NCBI GenBank assembly: GCA_946481265.1
Contig: CAMLNE010000019.1
Location: 1-22,220 of the forward strand
Origin: an uncultured Panacagrimonas sp.
GTDB lineage: Bacteria; Pseudomonadota; Gammaproteobacteria; Nevskiales; Nevskiaceae
Length of the DNA: 22,220 nucleotides
Direction: 5' to 3'
Position 1 is the stretch's first letter. Every line of letters starts with the position of its first letter. Position numbers and translations under genes: made by a program. This document shows positions 19,121 to 22,220 of this stretch, in pieces. The notes below the pieces were generated by a model. That model was not told the DNA's origin. It saw only the letters and a program-made list of their open reading frames with translations, and made no database searches.

Positions 19121-21187
19121 TCACTGGCGCGCCACGGTGGTGCTCTGCTCCAACCCGGCCGCGTCCGTTGCCTCCTGCTCCGGCGCGGACTCCGGCCAGC
19201 GGGGTGTATCGGGATCGCCGGCGCTCTCGCTGCTCACCGGCAGGGCGAACGCGAAGGTGGTGCCGCGGCCATCCTCGTTGGCCTGGGCCCAGATGCGGCC
19301 GCGGTGACGCTCGACGATGCGCTTGCACACGGCCAGGCCGATGCCGGTGCCCGGATACTGTTCCTGGGAATGCAGGCGCCGGAAGATCTGGAACACGTCG
19401 GCCGCCTTCTCGGGCTCGATGCCGATGCCATTGTCGCGCACCGAGACCACCCACTCGCTGCCCGAGCGGCGCCCCGAGATCATGATGCTCAGCGGCTCGT
19501 CGCTGTGGAACTTGAGCGCGTTGCCGACCAGGTTCTGGAACAGCTGGGTGAGCTGCTGGCTGTCACCCTGGACGGTGGGCAGGTCGCCGATGAGGAACTC
19601 GACGCCCAGCTCCTGCACCGCGGTCTGCAGCAGCGACAGGGCGGCATCCAGCGCGTCACGCAGGTGCACCGGCTGGAACGGACGGGGTTCATGCCCCAGG
19701 CGGGAATAGTCCAGCAGGTCCACGATCATGCGCTGCATGCGCGTGGCCGCCGCGCTGAGGAAGTCCAGGTATTCCTGCGCCTGCGTGTCGAGCTGGCTGC
19801 GGTAGCGCCGGGCGAGCAGGCCGGAGAACCCGCCGATCGCGCGCAGCGGCTCCTGCAGGTCATGCGAGGCGATGTAGGCGAACTGCTGCAGTTCCTGGTT
19901 GCTGCGTGCCAGCTCGGCGTTGGCGCGGCCCAGGTTCTCGTTGTTCACCTGCATGCTGAGCTGGGCGCGCTTGCGCTCGAGCAGGTTGCTCACCATCTCG
20001 CCAAACAGCTTGAGCAGCGAGGTGAGCTGCGTCGACCACTGCCTCGGGTTGTGCACCGCGTCGAAGCCAACGAAGCCGCGCACCCGCGAGCCGCCGTGCA
20101 TCGGCACCAGCAGGATCGAGCGGATCGATTCGTCTTCCCACTCCTGGCGCTCGGCGGCGGCCTCCGGCGGCAGATCCTCCACCCGGTCCACCGACACCGC
20201 CTCGCCGCGCTGGATGCGCGACATGCACCAGGCATAGGCGCTGTTCGACAGATCCTGCAGGCGGTCGCGCTGCGGGGCAATGCCGCGGCCGCACCACTCG
20301 TGGGTGCAGCTCACCCTGTCGCGCGAATCGGAGAATTCGAAGATGTAGGCGCGGTCCACCTCGGCGAAGCGGCCGACCTCGGCCAGGGCATCGGTGATCG
20401 ACTCGTCGGCCTCTTCCACCGGCACGCTGATGAAGCCGGTGGAAAGACGCGTCACCAGCGACTCGAAGCGCATGCGCCGGTCCAGCTCGGAAAGCGTGCG
20501 ATGCCGCTCGGAGATGTCGAGCAGCAGGCCGCAGATCAGCGTGCGACCCGGCGCCGGCAGGTGGATGGCGCGCAGCTCGCAGGGAATGTCGCGGCCGTCC
20601 ACGTGGCGTACCGTGAAGGGCACCTCGAGCTTCTCGCCGGCCAGGGCCCGCTGGATCAGGCTCTGTGCGTACTCCTGGGTGCTCATGCCCTCCTGCTCGG
20701 GCGGGGCAATCTGCATGGGTGACATGCCGATCAGGCGGCTGCGCGGATGCCCGGTGAGCTTGGAGAAGTTCTCGTTGGCGTCGGTGATCTGGAAGGTCTC
20801 GACATGGAACACCCACATGGCGTCGGGACCGTGCTCGGCGATCGCGCGCTGCTGCGCGATCACGTTCTGCAGCTCGGACAGGCGCTGGTTGACCGCATTG
20901 GCCATCTCGGCGAAAGGGCGCGAGATGCCATCGGGCCCGTTGCGCGCGGCGTTGCCCAGGCGCAGCGAATCCTCGCCGCTGGCCAGTTTCTGCACCGCCT
21001 GCTGCATCGCCGACAGGCGACGATCGAGCAGGTCGACGAACCAGGCACCCGCAGCGGCGACCAGCACCAGCGCGGCCAGAACATAGGGCAGGGCCCCCGG
21101 CATGTCCGTGAGCAGCCCGAGCTGGCCCAGGCCGAACACGGCGGTGGCCATCAGTACCGCGAACGCGAAGCTGTATTTGAGAGACAC
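19121..21187 (-). CDS. Membrane sensor histidine kinase (HAMP-PAS-GAF-HisKA-HATPase), orphan
   Basis: Inner-membrane histidine kinase of 688 residues. Two membrane helices (about 5-25 and 33-53) flank a very short periplasmic loop, so sensing is probably cytoplasmic or within the membrane. A HAMP-like region (about 54-110), a PAS domain (about 112-230, AIAEHGPDAMWVFHV) and a GAF domain (about 240-405, with YIFEFSD and HEWCGRGIAP) follow. A coiled coil leads to HisKA with phospho-His442 in ASHDLQEPLRAI, then HATPase with N-box NLVGNALKF (Asn556), DNGIG (585-589) and GTGIGL (613-618). The SHDLQEPLR form places it with the phytochrome-like/CheY-partner kinases. The C-terminal 35 residues are acidic and probably disordered. 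The start is a GTG at 21187 with GAGG about ten bases upstream. No receiver domain or response-regulator gene is adjacent, so its partner is unknown. Confidence 0.9.
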   Translation of the reverse strand: MSLKYSFAFAVLMATAVFGLGQLGLLTDMPGALPYVLAALVLVAAAGAWFVDLLDRRLSAMQQAVQKLASGEDSLRLGNAARNGPDGISRPFAEMANAVNQRLSELQNVIAQQRAIAEHGPDAMWVFHVETFQITDANENFSKLTGHPRSRLIGMSPMQIAPPEQEGMSTQEYAQSLIQRALAGEKLEVPFTVRHVDGRDIPCELRAIHLPAPGRTLICGLLLDISERHRTLSELDRRMRFESLVTRLSTGFISVPVEEADESITDALAEVGRFAEVDRAYIFEFSDSRDRVSCTHEWCGRGIAPQRDRLQDLSNSAYAWCMSRIQRGEAVSVDRVEDLPPEAAAERQEWEDESIRSILLVPMHGGSRVRGFVGFDAVHNPRQWSTQLTSLLKLFGEMVSNLLERKRAQLSMQVNNENLGRANAELARSNQELQQFAYIASHDLQEPLRAIGGFSGLLARRYRSQLDTQAQEYLDFLSAAATRMQRMIVDLLDYSRLGHEPRPFQPVHLRDALDAALSLLQTAVQELGVEFLIGDLPTVQGDSQQLTQLFQNLVGNALKFHSDEPLSIMISGRRSGSEWVVSVRDNGIGIEPEKAADVFQIFRRLHSQEQYPGTGIGLAVCKRIVERHRGRIWAQANEDGRGTTFAFALPVSSESAGDPDTPRWPESAPEQEATDAAGLEQSTTVARQ

Positions 21188-21365
21188 CGTGCTGCCTCGT
21201 TCTGCCGTCAGGGTCGATCGCGGCGCCGCATTGTCCGGCCGGCGCGCCGCAATTGCGATTCCTCGTCCGATCGGCGCGGGCCATTCTTACTACTGACGGT
21301 CGGTTCGCGCGATTCGTACCGTGCACCCGGCCGCGCCGCCGGCCGCCACATCCCGGAGTCTGCCC
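21188..21365. promoter_or_regulatory. Divergent intergenic region between orphan kinase and beta-helix lipoprotein genes
   Basis: A 178-base spacer between two divergent starts that must hold promoters for both. The relatively A/T-rich stretch CATTCTTACTACTGACGG (about 21282-21299) is the likeliest core. I found no -35/-10 pair that I would defend on either strand. Confidence 0.35.
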
Positions 21366-22220
21366 ATGGCCTCGCACCGCGCTCGATCTCTCCTTGCACC
21401 GGCGCTGGCGGTCTGCCTGCTGCTCGCGGCATGCGGATCGGGCGATCCGATCCCGCTGGATGGCGACGGCCTGCTCGCAGATGGCGCGACCGTCGCACCC
21501 CGCACCTACCGCCTGTGCAACGCCGGCACGATCTCGCGCGACGCGCTGATCGCCTTCTTCGATGCGCGCGAGGGCGACACCATCTCGTTCTGTGCCGGCC
21601 GCTTCGACCTGCCCACCGGACTGATCCTCAACGGCACGCGAGGCATCACGATCAGGGCGCCGGCATCGACCAGACCTTCCTGTCGTTCAGGAACAGCGAC
21701 AGCGCCGAGGGCATCAACGCCACCCATGCCGACGGCCTGATCATCGAGGGCCTGACCGTCGAGGACACGCCGGGCAACGGCATCCGCGTGTTCCGCTCGC
21801 AGCAGGTCGTGCTGCGCAACGTGCGCGCGCGCTGGCGCGACGCCGCCGGCCGCGACGAGACCCAGGCGGGCTACACGCCCAGCCCCGAGAACGGCGCCTA
21901 CGGCCTCTACCCGGTCGAGTCGCGCCACGTGCTGCTGGAGAACTGCGAGGCGCACGGCGCCAGTGACGCCGGCATCTACGTCGGCCAGACCTCGGACGTG
22001 ATCGTGCGCAACTGCTACGCCACCTTCAACGTGGCCGGCTTCGAGTTCGAGAACACCTTCCGCGCCGTCTTCGAGGACAACGTGGCGACGAAGAACACCG
22101 GTGGCTTCCTGGTGTTCGACCTGCCCGACCTGCGCCAGTACGGCGCCCGGAACGTGGTCCGACGCAACAAGGCCTACGCGAACAACACCGACAACTTCGC
22201 GCCGGTCGGCAACATCGTGG
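21366..22220 (+). CDS. Parallel beta-helix repeat lipoprotein, frame broken near 21656, 3' end off window
   Basis: Predicted outer-membrane or periplasmic lipoprotein. The N-terminus is a lipoprotein signal with lipobox LLAAC at Cys23, and Gly24-Ser25 would allow outer-membrane sorting. GGAG lies eight bases before the ATG at 21366. The first frame gives TYRLCNAGTISRDALIAFF and LILNGTRGITIR, then ends after 25 unrelated residues at a TGA (21738-21740). Reading AGG (21654-21656) and then GGC from 21656 restores the expected GAGIDQTFLSFRNS and stays open for about 188 codons to the window end. That part has beta-helix turns (GLIIEGLTVEDTPGNGIRVF, ENGAYGLYPVESRHVLLENC, ASDAGIYVGQTSDVIVRNC) and NTGGFLVFDLPDLRQYG. 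It matches the family I recall as TIGR03805, which occurs in two-gene pairs of unknown function. A one-base deletion or sequencing error is the simplest cause. Family is confident; function is not known. Confidence 0.8.
21654..21658 (+). other. Apparent frameshift site in the beta-helix lipoprotein gene
   Basis: At AGGGC one G appears to be missing: AGGGGC would keep Arg-Gly-Ala-Gly-Ile-Asp in one frame. No slippery heptamer of the X-XXY-YYZ type is present, so programmed frameshifting is not favoured. Confidence 0.7.

Noticed and set aside
21654..21740. Programmed -1 ribosomal frameshifting in the beta-helix gene
   Set aside because: There is no slippery heptamer and no evident reason for a short product; a missing G explains it more simply.

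Overview
The window is GC-rich chromosomal DNA from a gammaproteobacterium, most likely of the order Xanthomonadales/Lysobacterales. This rests on the conserved block maf-rng-yhdP-nit, the very strong G/C bias at third codon positions, and the style of the secreted protease and sensory genes. I see no rRNA, tRNA, CRISPR array, insertion sequence, integrase or phage gene, so it reads as core chromosome with lineage-specific additions.

Left part (1-4078): the C-terminal three quarters of a POT-family peptide transporter run in from the left edge. Converging on it is a secreted lysyl-endopeptidase-like serine protease with a recognisable pro-peptide junction, catalytic triad and GlyGly-CTERM-type tail. 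Next, on the minus strand, is a TolC-family outer-membrane channel protein, followed by a hairpin terminator.

Middle part (4272-11341, plus strand): maf (nucleotide pyrophosphatase), rng (RNase G), yhdP (a giant AsmA-like envelope protein) and nit (an omega-amidase-type nitrilase). yhdP and nit overlap by 4 bases. This is the housekeeping cluster of many gammaproteobacteria. The tldD gene that often follows is not here; the next genes face the other way.

Signalling part (11386-17819): a minus-strand operon pdxH-hpt (vitamin B6 oxidase and a free-standing phosphotransfer protein) diverges from a 1374-residue BvgS-like hybrid histidine kinase. That kinase has a periplasmic solute-binding domain, two PAS domains, HisKA/HATPase, two receiver domains and an HPt domain. 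Downstream, across a hairpin-rich spacer, lies a receiver-HD-GYP protein, a predicted cyclic-di-GMP phosphodiesterase of RpfG type. A phosphorelay from a periplasmic ligand to cyclic-di-GMP breakdown is the natural reading.

Right part (17947-22220): an AcuI/YhdH-type acryloyl-CoA reductase with a good sigma70-like promoter and a strong terminator hairpin converges on an orphan membrane histidine kinase (TM-HAMP-PAS-GAF-HisKA-HATPase). Divergent from that kinase, and running off the right edge, is a lipoprotein of the parallel beta-helix type. Its reading frame is broken by an apparent single-base deletion near 21656. The downstream frame stays open to the window end and is clearly the same protein.

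The points most worth a second look are this frameshifted beta-helix lipoprotein of a family of unknown function, the lysyl endopeptidase with a sorting tail, and the structured spacer before the HD-GYP gene.
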